Shown here: one piece after another, positions 1 to 5,111 of the stretch
Layout of the letters: each line of letters opens with the position of its first letter
How positions within the stretch are numbered: the stretch's first letter is position 1
Assembly (NCBI GenBank): GCA_026398545.1
Contig: JAPLSR010000381.1
Span: forward strand, 1 to 7,480
Direction: 5' to 3'
Length of the DNA: 7,480 nt
Source of the DNA: Candidatus Sumerlaeota bacterium
GTDB taxonomy: Bacteria > Sumerlaeota > Sumerlaeia > MWCT01
Program-made: the position numbers and the translations under genes
Notes under the pieces: generated by a model
Told to the model about the DNA's origin: nothing
Databases searched by the model: none
Seen by the model: the letters and a program-made list of their open reading frames with translations, nothing else

Positions 1-423
1 GGCTTTGACGGTGCTGAAATGCTGGTTTTGAACCCGCCACGCCCCACACCTGAAACATGGAATGACAATAACCGTTCCGTTGTCCTGCTTTTGAAAACAA
101 GAGATGCGGGGTTTTTGTTCGCCGGCGATGCGGAAGCGGAGGCGGAACGCAACATGTGGACCTCCGGCGCGGATTTACATGCGACAGTCTTGAAGGTGGG
201 ACATCATGGAAGTCGCGCAGCCACATCGGAAGAATTTCTCAAAAGTGTGCATCCCCGCATTGCAGTAATTTCCGCCGGCAAGGGAAACATCTATCATCAT
301 CCACATGCTGAGGTCTTGAATCGACTCAAGGCGCATGACATAAGAGTCTATCGCACAGATGAACAGGGGGCAATAACCATGCAGGTCAGAAGAGGGAAAG
401 TCATTACAACAACGGAAGAATAA
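1..423 (+). CDS. ComEC/Rec2-like metallo-beta-lactamase domain protein, C-terminal end (5' partial)
   Basis: The reading frame is open from base 1, so the gene starts outside the window; the ATG at 19 is probably internal. The visible 140 residues match the end of the metallo-beta-lactamase-like domain at the C-terminus of ComEC/Rec2 DNA-uptake proteins. Landmarks are NDN (residues 15-17 counted from the ATG), FAGDAEAEAE (34-43), the metal-site signature VGHHGS (60-65) and VISAGKGNIYHHPH (83-96), ending with VYRTDEQGAI. In ComEC this domain is thought to act at the inner membrane during DNA uptake, probably as a nuclease. The membrane Competence domain would lie upstream, so a stand-alone MBL hydrolase of the ComEC-like subfamily cannot be excluded. 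The His-His pair and the GD motif are intact, so the domain looks active. It ends 28 bp from the convergent STAS gene, with no obvious terminator between them. Confidence 0.85.
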   Translation, partial: GFDGAEMLVLNPPRPTPETWNDNNRSVVLLLKTRDAGFLFAGDAEAEAERNMWTSGADLHATVLKVGHHGSRAATSEEFLKSVHPRIAVISAGKGNIYHHPHAEVLNRLKAHDIRVYRTDEQGAITMQVRRGKVITTTEE

Positions 424-451
424 AGAAATAAATGGTAATAGATGGATTATA

Positions 452-853
452 TCAATGTTCCCGCATGTCAAAAACCTTGTCCATATTGAGCATATCGATG
501 ATTTCCTTAACGCGGTGTTTCACCCTGTAAAGAACAAAGGAGACATTCCTTTGTGCGAGGCGTTTTTTAAGTTTAAGAAAGAGACTGAAGGCGGCGGTTT
601 CGGCATAAGGCACTTTTTCCATATTGACAACGACTTGTTTCAGTCCGCCATGTGTTGACATAACGGCATCAATCGCATCCCTGAGGGCATAACAATTGCT
701 CGCAAACATGGCATGTTCCACCCGGATAAGAAGGTCATTTTCTTTCACCTCGGTTGTTATTAAAAGATCCGGCGGTTCATCCAGGCGGCGGTTACCGCCT
801 TTGATATAGTGTTCAGTGTGTCGTTTATCCGCTCTACTCATCCTCCGAGTCAT
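452..853 (-). CDS. STAS-domain protein (anti-sigma factor antagonist-like)
   Basis: A 133-residue protein whose C-terminal ~100 residues follow the STAS pattern of SpoIIAA/RsbV-type anti-sigma antagonists: beta strand VVVNMEKVPY (74-83), a loop, helix FSLFLKLKKRLAQRN (89-103), strand VSFVLYRV (104-111), then VKEIIDMLNMDKVFDM (115-130). Family members bind an anti-sigma kinase and are switched by phosphorylation of a Ser/Thr in a D-S-x-G loop. Here that loop reads Y-A-E-T-A-A (83-88), so Thr86 sits at the phospho-site while the acidic residue is Glu and the Gly is Ala. No partner kinase or sigma factor is visible. The start at 853 is chosen because AGGAGGT at 861-867 stands 7 nt upstream; the frame is open to 1021, but that extension lies within rph. 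A later ATG at 841 has no spacing to its upstream GGAGG. The gene overlaps the end of rph by 20 bp, suggesting coupled translation. Confidence 0.8.
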   Translation of the reverse strand: MTRRMSRADKRHTEHYIKGGNRRLDEPPDLLITTEVKENDLLIRVEHAMFASNCYALRDAIDAVMSTHGGLKQVVVNMEKVPYAETAAFSLFLKLKKRLAQRNVSFVLYRVKHRVKEIIDMLNMDKVFDMREH

Positions 854-1595
854 CGTCCATACCTCCTGTGCCAAGTTTCTCAATCCCCAACGTCTCCATT
901 TGAATTGTGATAAGTCTCCGAATGCCTGTTTCTGCCAGTATGAGCATCTCATCCATCCGGGCACGTGAAAAGGGTTTACTTTCCGCTGTCCCCTGCACCT
1001 CAATAAGCCCCCCGGAGCCATTCATTACGATGTTCATATCCACCTCTGCCTGGGAGTCCTCAAGGTATGAGAGGTCGAGCACCGGGCGACCCTCCACAAT
1101 CCCAACGCTTGTTGCAGCCACAAAATCCTTCAGCATCAGGCGTCCCAGCTGCTTTGCCGCCACCAGTTTCTTCATGGCGAGTCCGAGGGCAATGAACGCG
1201 CCCGTGATGGAGGCTGTGCGGGTGCCGCCATCTGCCTGAACCACATCGCAATCCACAATGAAGGTGCGCTCTCCAAGGCTTTCCAATTCCACAACAGCCC
1301 GTAGTGAACGCCCGATAAGGCGTTGAATTTCCGCCGAGCGTCCGGGTATGATTCCTTTTGACCGGTCGCGTGGTTTACGCATGTTGGAAGCGCAGGGAAG
1401 CATATCGTATTCCGCCGTCACCCATCCCTGTCCTGTTCCGATGAGATGCGGGGCAGGATGATTATCCATAGTGACGGCACACAAAACCTGCGTGTTGCCG
1501 AGTTCAATCATAACAGAGCCCGCCGCATATTGCAAGACATCGACAGTCACCTTGACCGGTCGCATCTCATCAGGTTGACGTCCATCAATCCGCAT
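834..1595 (-). CDS. rph: Ribonuclease PH
   Basis: A complete 253-residue RNase PH, close to the family's usual ~240-250. It is a phosphorolytic 3'-to-5' exoribonuclease that trims tRNA 3' ends, using phosphate and releasing nucleoside diphosphates; the family forms a hexameric ring. Hallmarks in order: MRIDGR at the start with DEMRPV (9-14), GSVMIELGNTQVLCAV (26-41), GWVTAEYDMLP (57-67), GRSAEIQRLIGRSLRAVVEL (85-104), and the phosphate-site region DCDVVQADGGTRTASITGAF (114-133). The segment PVLDLSYLEDSQAEVDMN (171-188) holds the acidic residues expected for metal binding, and GLIEVQGTAE (196-205) is also typical. The tail MDDDSEDE is acidic. GGGAG 6 nt upstream supports the start. It is the middle gene of a leftward cluster, 57 bp after the M15-like gene and overlapping the STAS gene by 20 bp. 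Confidence 0.96.
   Translation of the reverse strand: MRIDGRQPDEMRPVKVTVDVLQYAAGSVMIELGNTQVLCAVTMDNHPAPHLIGTGQGWVTAEYDMLPCASNMRKPRDRSKGIIPGRSAEIQRLIGRSLRAVVELESLGERTFIVDCDVVQADGGTRTASITGAFIALGLAMKKLVAAKQLGRLMLKDFVAATSVGIVEGRPVLDLSYLEDSQAEVDMNIVMNGSGGLIEVQGTAESKPFSRARMDEMLILAETGIRRLITIQMETLGIEKLGTGGMDDDSEDE
861..867 (-). promoter_or_regulatory. Shine-Dalgarno site for the STAS gene, inside rph
   Basis: On the minus strand this reads AGGAGGT, close to a perfect anti-16S match, with 7 nt to the ATG at 853. It lies within the last codons of rph (Gly-Gly-Met region). It decides the start of the STAS gene and implies reinitiation or coupling by ribosomes finishing rph. Confidence 0.75.
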
Positions 1596-1643
1596 GATGC
1601 TCTCCCTTTAACATGAATGGGAACCGTCATCGTTTAAGGATGC

Positions 1644-1670
1644 CGGTGGACATTATTCCTCCGTCCACCG
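1644..1670 (-). repeat. Hairpin overlapping a stop codon between the M15-like gene and rph
   Basis: CGGTGGAC (1644-1651) and GTCCACCG (1663-1670) form a perfect 8-bp stem with an 11-nt loop that contains the TAA stop of the upstream gene (1653-1655). No T-run follows on the minus strand, so it does not look like an intrinsic terminator. It could stabilise or process the mRNA between the two genes. Chance is possible because half of the stem is coding. Confidence 0.35.
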
Positions 1671-2912
1671 CGTGCGCCACCCCCGTGTATCTATCTGGAT
1701 ATTTGGCGTATCCATGTATCCCGGGTCTTTAAAATTTTTACTGAATCCGAGCCCGCCAAAGAGCTTTGTGCCATCCTCCAAACGTGTCATGATGCCTGCG
1801 ATAACCTCAAAGTCTTCCTGGTCCACCTTTCCATCGCCCGTGAGGTCATCCATGATTCCATCGTTATTTTCATCAATAATGAATATAGCGGAATCCCCGT
1901 AAATGGTGCGTGTGAACTGTGCAATGTCTAACCCCTTGCGCCTCAGGAGCTCCACCTGATTTGGAGTCATGAAACCACGCAGGATTGTCAAAGTTGTCAC
2001 CTTGACGCCCTTCTCCTGCAAGGCTGATATCAAGTCTTCAAGCCTTTGAACGAGTGAGGGATTCAGGGCAATGAAATGTACCTTGCCTTTTTCCGATGCG
2101 GGGGAAAAATTGCCAAGTGTGAAATGTTTTGAAATGGGGGCGGAGGCATTCTCCGGCGTCACCTTGATAAAATATTGAGGCGGAGAATAGGCATCACGAT
2201 GGGAAAGCACAGGCTCGCGGACATTCTCCGCCTTCTCATTCGGATAAAGCCCGATGGGGTATCCTTCAATAACGCCACTGCCCTCACGGTCAAAGGGATA
2301 AATGACAAGGAGGTGAAAAACAAATGTCCCCGCGAGGTTGAGGTCTCTCATGGTTTTCTGTTCGGGGGCAATGCTTGAACAGGATGTTTCCTCTGTGACG
2401 TAAACGGAGATTTTTTGGGAGCCGGGTGCATTGGGAGCCTTCCAGATGACGCCGCCGGGAAGAAATTTCTGAATGGCGCCGCCGGAGACCTCCCACCGGA
2501 GTGCGCGTCCCTGTTTCATGAGATAAATGCCTGAAGCATCGGGCAGGGGAGAGACCTCAATCTCCGTTTCGCCCGAGGGTTTCTCAGATTGCTCTACGAG
2601 CAATTTTACAATGTCACCCGGTTTTACAAAGAACGCCCAGCCGCTTTCGCACTTGAGAATTTTCCCACCGCTCATCTCCACGGAGCCGGAGAGGGGAATG
2701 GTTTTGGAAGCAGGCGTCTGTAAGGCTCCCGGTGCGCTTGGTGGAGGCGGACTGGGTTTTACCTCTTCTTTCTCATTGGAAATGGTGACTACTTTTTTGG
2801 TTGGAGTAGGAGCAGGCGTTTTGGACTCTTCCTGGGATAATGCGGCAACATAAATGAACAGGGGAATCGTCATCAGAAATATAATCATTCGGAACCGGCA
2901 TTTCCCATTCAT
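1653..2912 (-). CDS. Secreted M15-type (YcbK/DUF882-like) peptidase homologue lacking its zinc ligands
   Basis: A 419-residue exported protein. Residues 1-26 are a signal peptide (basic start, hydrophobic MIIFLMTIPLFIYVAAL), followed by a Pro/Thr/Lys-rich linker (31-66) and a beta-rich, Ig-like region (about 73-205, with VIWKAPNAPGSQKISVYVTE). Next comes a module I know from secreted M15-type D,D-carboxypeptidase homologues: GYPIGLYPN (217-225), FIKVTPEN (248-255), HFTLGNF (263-269), YGDSA (338-342), two Asp-rich Ca-loop-like stretches (347-355 and 356-367), GGLGF (386-390) and QIDTRGWRTRW (406-416). Active members read S-R-H-x-Y-G-D-A-A-D and F-V-H-V-D; here these are T-R-T-I-Y-G-D-S-A-I and N-I-Q-I-D, so both His and the Asp zinc ligands are absent. 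It is probably a non-catalytic peptidoglycan-binding or structural protein. A GAAAGGG site 7 nt upstream supports the start. It is the first visible gene of the leftward cluster. Confidence 0.78.
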   Translation of the reverse strand: MNGKCRFRMIIFLMTIPLFIYVAALSQEESKTPAPTPTKKVVTISNEKEEVKPSPPPPSAPGALQTPASKTIPLSGSVEMSGGKILKCESGWAFFVKPGDIVKLLVEQSEKPSGETEIEVSPLPDASGIYLMKQGRALRWEVSGGAIQKFLPGGVIWKAPNAPGSQKISVYVTEETSCSSIAPEQKTMRDLNLAGTFVFHLLVIYPFDREGSGVIEGYPIGLYPNEKAENVREPVLSHRDAYSPPQYFIKVTPENASAPISKHFTLGNFSPASEKGKVHFIALNPSLVQRLEDLISALQEKGVKVTTLTILRGFMTPNQVELLRRKGLDIAQFTRTIYGDSAIFIIDENNDGIMDDLTGDGKVDQEDFEVIAGIMTRLEDGTKLFGGLGFSKNFKDPGYMDTPNIQIDTRGWRTRWTEE

Positions 2913-3083
2913 AATTTTACCCTTTCATTATTGGTGCTTATTTAAACAATAAATTCATGTAAAAGCACATGCTCCTGAAAGTTGCAAGAATAAATTGTTC
3001 GATTATCTCATTTTTAATTTTGCAATTGACGGAAAGGCGCATCCATCAGAAATTAATTATCATAAATTAAAGGAGATAAAAAG
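2913..3083. promoter_or_regulatory. AT-rich divergent intergenic region
   Basis: These 171 bp separate the leftward M15-like gene from the rightward nitroreductase gene and should hold both promoters. On the plus strand TTAATTTT is followed by TTGACG. On the minus strand a GATAAT-like -10 lies at 3002-3007, with only a weak -35. A short inverted repeat, CATGT (2956-2960) and ACATG (2967-2971), is present. No ORF or RNA gene was seen. Confidence 0.5.
3026..3055 (+). promoter_or_regulatory. Putative sigma70-type promoter for the nitroreductase gene
   Basis: A -35 box TTGACG (3026-3031) is followed after 18 nt by a weak -10, AAATTA (3050-3055). A T/A-rich UP-like stretch, TTAATTTT (3014-3021), precedes it. 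The predicted transcript would start just upstream of the Shine-Dalgarno site at 3069. The -35 is good and the -10 poor. Confidence 0.3.
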
Positions 3084-3746
3084 ATGACAAGCATGAAAAC
3101 TGCGCTGGGTGTTATCGGTGTGATGATGTTGGCATTTGCTACAGGGGCGGTAGCCGCTGACCTTCCGGACATTTCCCTGCCTGCCCCGCGCATGGAGGGC
3201 GGGAAACCCCTCATGCAAGCCCTAAAGGAGAGACAGACATTACGCTCCTTCAGCGAGAAGAAACTGCCTCCCCAGGTTCTATCTGACCTCCTGTGGGCGG
3301 CGGCCGGCATCAACCGTCCAGACTCCGGCAAACGCACCGTGCCCTCGGCAAGGAACTTGCAGATTGTTGAAGTTTATGCTGTCATGGAGAGCGGCGCGTA
3401 TCTTTACGACGCCAAGGCAAACTGTCTGAAAGCCGTCGCAAAAGGCGACCTGCGCAAACTGACGGGGAGGCAGGATTTTGTGTCCTCGGCTCCGCTCAAC
3501 TTAGTCTTTGTAGCGGATTATGCGAAGATGAAGAGAACCTCGCCTGAGGACCAGATGCTGTATTCTGCCTCAGAGACCGGCTTTATCAGCCAGAATGTCT
3601 ATCTCTTCTGCGCATCGGAAGGTTTGTCCACAGTGGTGCGCGCCATGGTGGACCGCAAAGCCCTGGCAAAGGCATTGAATCTTCCCGAGCAGAAGAAAAT
3701 CATCCTCGCTCAGACCGTGGGATACCCCAAGATCGATGGCCGGTAG
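3084..3746 (+). CDS. Exported SagB/ThcOx-like nitroreductase-family protein
   Basis: A 220-residue protein with a clear signal peptide: MTSMK, a hydrophobic core to residue 20, and a probable cleavage after GAVA (21-24). The mature part is a nitroreductase-fold domain of the SagB-type dehydrogenase group, which binds FMN and works as a dimer. Supporting motifs are LKERQTLRSFSEKKLPP (47-63; Arg50 and Arg54 in the usual FMN-phosphate segment), LSDLLWAAAGINRPDSGKR (66-84), TVPSARNLQ (85-93), GFISQNVYLFCASEGLSTVV (166-185) and a C-terminal ILAQTVGYP (207-215). The length is normal for the small exported subgroup. The substrate is unknown; in related small periplasmic members I know of none assigned. 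AAAGGAG (3069-3075) lies 8 nt before the ATG, favouring this start over the ATG at 3093. It appears to be a single-gene unit, divergent from the M15-like gene. No peptide precursor or YcaO-type partner is in view, so a role in peptide maturation is not indicated. Confidence 0.88.
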   Translation: MTSMKTALGVIGVMMLAFATGAVAADLPDISLPAPRMEGGKPLMQALKERQTLRSFSEKKLPPQVLSDLLWAAAGINRPDSGKRTVPSARNLQIVEVYAVMESGAYLYDAKANCLKAVAKGDLRKLTGRQDFVSSAPLNLVFVADYAKMKRTSPEDQMLYSASETGFISQNVYLFCASEGLSTVVRAMVDRKALAKALNLPEQKKIILAQTVGYPKIDGR

Positions 3747-3778
3747 GGCTTCTGTAGTTCAATCCACAGATTTTCACA

Positions 3779-3814
3779 TCCGCCTGAGGCGGACGTACAA
3801 TCAATAGGATTGTA
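3779..3814. repeat. Two tandem palindromes
   Basis: TCCGCC-TGA-GGCGGA (3779-3793) is a 6-bp GC-rich stem with a 3-nt loop. It is followed 2 nt later by TACAATC-AATAG-GATTGTA (3796-3814), a perfect 7-bp stem with a 5-nt loop. They lie 33 bp after the nitroreductase stop. The second is followed by TATATTTG, a poor T-run. They could end or protect the nitroreductase mRNA, or the first could be a copy of a dispersed genomic palindrome. Confidence 0.6.
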
Positions 3815-3877
3815 TATTTGGGAAACATTTAACAATTAGAATTTGCTGATTGGGATTTATTTCAGATTAATTTTCCA

Positions 3878-3906
3878 TTGACGCCCAAAACAATCTTGTA
3901 TTTATT
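3878..3906 (+). promoter_or_regulatory. Putative promoter of the toxin-antitoxin locus
   Basis: TTGACG (3878-3883) and TTTATT (3901-3906; 4 of 6 to TATAAT) are separated by exactly 17 nt and preceded by an AT-rich UP-like stretch (3867-3874). A second -10-like TATAAA at 3931-3936 lacks a good -35. The leader before the antitoxin ATG would be about 80 nt. I see no clear operator for antitoxin autoregulation. Confidence 0.4.
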
Positions 3907-3994
3907 TAACTTAACAATGGTTTGATGAGGTATAAAAAGATAGGCGAGTCCGAGAATAGAGATTTTCTGATATATATAAAGGAGGAAGAGATAG

Positions 3995-4219
3995 ATGAGT
4001 GGAGAAACCAAACATGTTCAGGAACTGGCTTTGAAACTCCCTATTATTGAGAAAGCTCGTTTGGTAGATAGATTACTTGCAAGCATTGATCAACCAGACA
4101 GCGCCACAGACAAACTCTGGAAGAAAGAAGTTGAAGGTCGAATTGAAGCGTATAAGGCCGGGAAGATGAAATCCGTTTCACTTGGAAAAGTGCTGGCAAA
4201 ATACGGGAAGAATATATAA
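3995..4219 (+). CDS. Antitoxin of the addiction-module component family (PF09720/TIGR02574 type)
   Basis: A complete 74-residue protein with the layout of the small 'putative addiction module component' antitoxins: an N-terminal helix with LKLPIIEKARLVDRLLASID (13-32), an acidic hinge with a conserved Trp (QPDSATDKLWKKEVEGRI, 33-50), and a basic C-terminal part EAYKAGKMKSVSLGKVLAKY (51-70) of the kind that wraps around and neutralises a ParE/RelE-type toxin. The family is normally followed by such a toxin, and that is the case here: the TAA stop shares its last A with the ATG of the toxin reading frame. AAAGGAGG (3978-3985) lies 9 nt upstream of the ATG. The toxin is broken, so this antitoxin is either a relic under weak selection or protects against a related toxin elsewhere. 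No separate DNA-binding domain is evident. Confidence 0.85.
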   Translation: MSGETKHVQELALKLPIIEKARLVDRLLASIDQPDSATDKLWKKEVEGRIEAYKAGKMKSVSLGKVLAKYGKNI

Positions 4220-4505
4220 TGGTCATAAGATTCCTTGAGATGGCCCAGATAGAGTTGGATGAGGCTATTGAGTTTTATAATTCTGAATCCACTGGTTTGG
4301 GTGACGAATTCTGAATCGAGGTGCTCAACGCCCTTGACCGGATTCAATGGTATCCTGAAGCCTGGCAGATATTCACGAAGAATACTCGGAGCTGCCAAAC
4401 GCGAAAGTTTCCTTTATCCTCGTGTTTTATATAAAGGAGCGCATGACAAAAAGAATCACTTTGATGGTTAATTTAATTACAAAATTTGACCCAAATCTTG
4501 AGTAA
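4219..4505 (+). pseudogene. ParE/RelE-family toxin, disrupted
   Basis: Reading from the ATG that overlaps the antitoxin stop gives residues 1-31 of a ParE/RelE-type mRNA-interferase or gyrase-poison family protein (MVIRFLEMAQIELDEAIEFY, then NSESTGLGDEF). An in-frame TGA follows at 4312-4314. The same frame continues IEVLNALDRIQWYPEAW and TRKFP, typical of the family, up to the Pro codon at 4411-4413. The family-like continuation (FILVFYIKER, then KRITLMV) is found only by re-reading from 4413, which implies loss of one T from the run after CC. That frame runs to TAA at 4503-4505. Adding back the base gives 95 codons, a normal length, but the usual C-terminal His...Arg-x-Pro-x-Tyr-Trp motif is missing after about 4466. 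With nonsense, frameshift and a lost C-terminus, an active toxin is very unlikely. TGA is a normal stop elsewhere in this window, so recoding is not favoured. Confidence 0.82.
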
Positions 4506-4513
4506 TCACCAAA

Positions 4514-4909
4514 ATGAATAATAAAATCACCAGTACAACTAAATATTTATTCAAAAAGAGAAAACGAAAGTTTATTCTGCTTTATCTTTTGGCTGGGCTA
4601 TTATTATTTTTAATTGGAGCAATGGGGAGTTGTTGCGGAGCACCGTATTTTTATTGGCCATTATCAATAATATGTGTAGCAGAAATAATTTATCCAACAA
4701 TATTTATTTGGGGAATAATATTCGGAATATATTTAATTGGATCAATAATTTACATTGGATTTACTATATCAGAATTAATAAAATATGGACATAATTCAAT
4801 GATTTACTCTGATGGGGTACTCTACTTTTTCTATGTGGGAATAATCATTCTATTTTCAATTCTACTCTTTATTAGTAGACCAAGAAAACTAAGTGAAAAA
4901 GAACGTTAG
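4514..4909 (+). CDS. Hypothetical four-helix membrane protein, AT-rich
   Basis: A 131-residue protein that I do not recognise. It begins with a strongly basic cytoplasmic stretch (KKRKRK, 14-19) and contains four hydrophobic segments at roughly 20-37, 45-63, 65-86 and 103-120, then ends with a basic/charged tail (RPRKLSEKER). Positive charges at both ends fit an even number of helices with both termini in the cytoplasm. A CC pair (40-41) sits in the first outer loop. The gene is far more AT-rich than its neighbours: one 60-base line (4561-4620) has 18 G/C, against 37 in a line of rph (1141-1200). No Shine-Dalgarno sequence precedes the ATG. It lies between the broken toxin and an attC-like element, which together with the composition suggests recent acquisition, possibly as a gene cassette. 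Function unknown; the ORF itself looks real because the topology is coherent. Confidence 0.6.
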   Translation: MNNKITSTTKYLFKKRKRKFILLYLLAGLLLFLIGAMGSCCGAPYFYWPLSIICVAEIIYPTIFIWGIIFGIYLIGSIIYIGFTISELIKYGHNSMIYSDGVLYFFYVGIIILFSILLFISRPRKLSEKER

Positions 4910-5111
4910 AAAAGTCATCAAAAAGAATCATGTTATTATTAATCATTAAAGGTTGCTAACAAGTGCTCAAAGTGGACTGGCTTGAGCGGCGGCTTTTAAA
5001 AAGCGTTATATAATCCATGCCGATTGCAACTATGGTGGTGGCTCTAGAGCGTAATGAGGTAATGACCTCTGCTACAGTGTAACTTCCTTAATTAACTTTT
5101 TTGTTCAAATG
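4910..5111. other. Convergent intergenic region with attC-like element and palindromes
   Basis: These 202 bp separate the rightward membrane-protein gene from the leftward zinc-finger gene. They hold the attC-like stretch (4954-5011), the palindrome GCTCTAGAGC (5041-5050), a small hairpin GAGGT-AATG-ACCTC (5056-5069) and TTAATTAA followed by a six-T run (5097-5102). The T-run is too far from the hairpin for a standard terminator. No ORF or RNA gene could be supported. Confidence 0.5.
4954..5011 (+). other. Possible integron attC-like recombination site
   Basis: A 58-bp segment starts with TGCTAAC (4954-4960) and ends with GTTATAT (5005-5011). These resemble the outer R'' (ending AAC) and R' (beginning GTT) boxes of attC, although both depart from the RYYYAAC/GTTRRRY consensus. 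Inside, TCAAAGTGGAC (4967-4977) pairs imperfectly with the stretch ending GGCGGCTTTTA (4988-4998), with one unpaired base as expected for L''/L' arms. Length and position just after an ORF stop fit a minimal attC. Against it, a stronger local hairpin, GCTCAA(A)G with CTTGAGC (4965-4987), competes, and there is no integrase or second attC in view. Confidence 0.33.

Larger units (their letters stand above)
3747..3994. other. Intergenic region between nitroreductase and antitoxin genes
   Basis: These 248 bp hold no ORF or RNA gene that I can support. They contain two adjacent palindromes (3779-3814), an AT-rich stretch, a good -35/-10 pair (3878-3906), a second -10-like TATAAA at 3931-3936, and the Shine-Dalgarno site AAAGGAGG (3978-3985) of the antitoxin gene. 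No hairpin is followed by a proper T-run. Confidence 0.6.

Noticed and set aside
424..451. Bidirectional terminator between the ComEC-like and STAS genes
   Set aside because: The gap is only 28 bp, AT-rich, and holds no stem or T-run.
785..797. GGCGG-TTA-CCGCC inverted repeat
   Set aside because: It is short and lies inside the STAS coding sequence (Lys-Gly-Gly-Asn-Arg-Arg codons); coding constraint and chance explain it.
854..1021. N-terminal extension of the STAS frame up to 1021
   Set aside because: It lies wholly inside rph in another frame, its translation is Trp/Arg-rich and unlike STAS proteins, and a strong Shine-Dalgarno site supports the start at 853.
4312..4314. TGA in the toxin as a recoded sense codon (Trp, Gly or selenocysteine)
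   Set aside because: The STAS and carB genes end in TGA, so it is a stop here. A second, frameshift lesion downstream points to decay. No selenocysteine insertion structure was noticed and the family has no selenoprotein members that I know of.
5012..5100. Remainder of the toxin C-terminus beyond the putative cassette
   Set aside because: All three plus frames were read for the His...Arg-x-Pro-x-Tyr-Trp pattern; only an isolated IIHA was found, too little to claim.
5056..5102. Intrinsic terminator for the membrane-protein gene or the carB unit
   Set aside because: The 5-bp hairpin at 5056-5069 is weak and the T-run begins 27 nt later; on the minus strand no T-run follows the hairpin.
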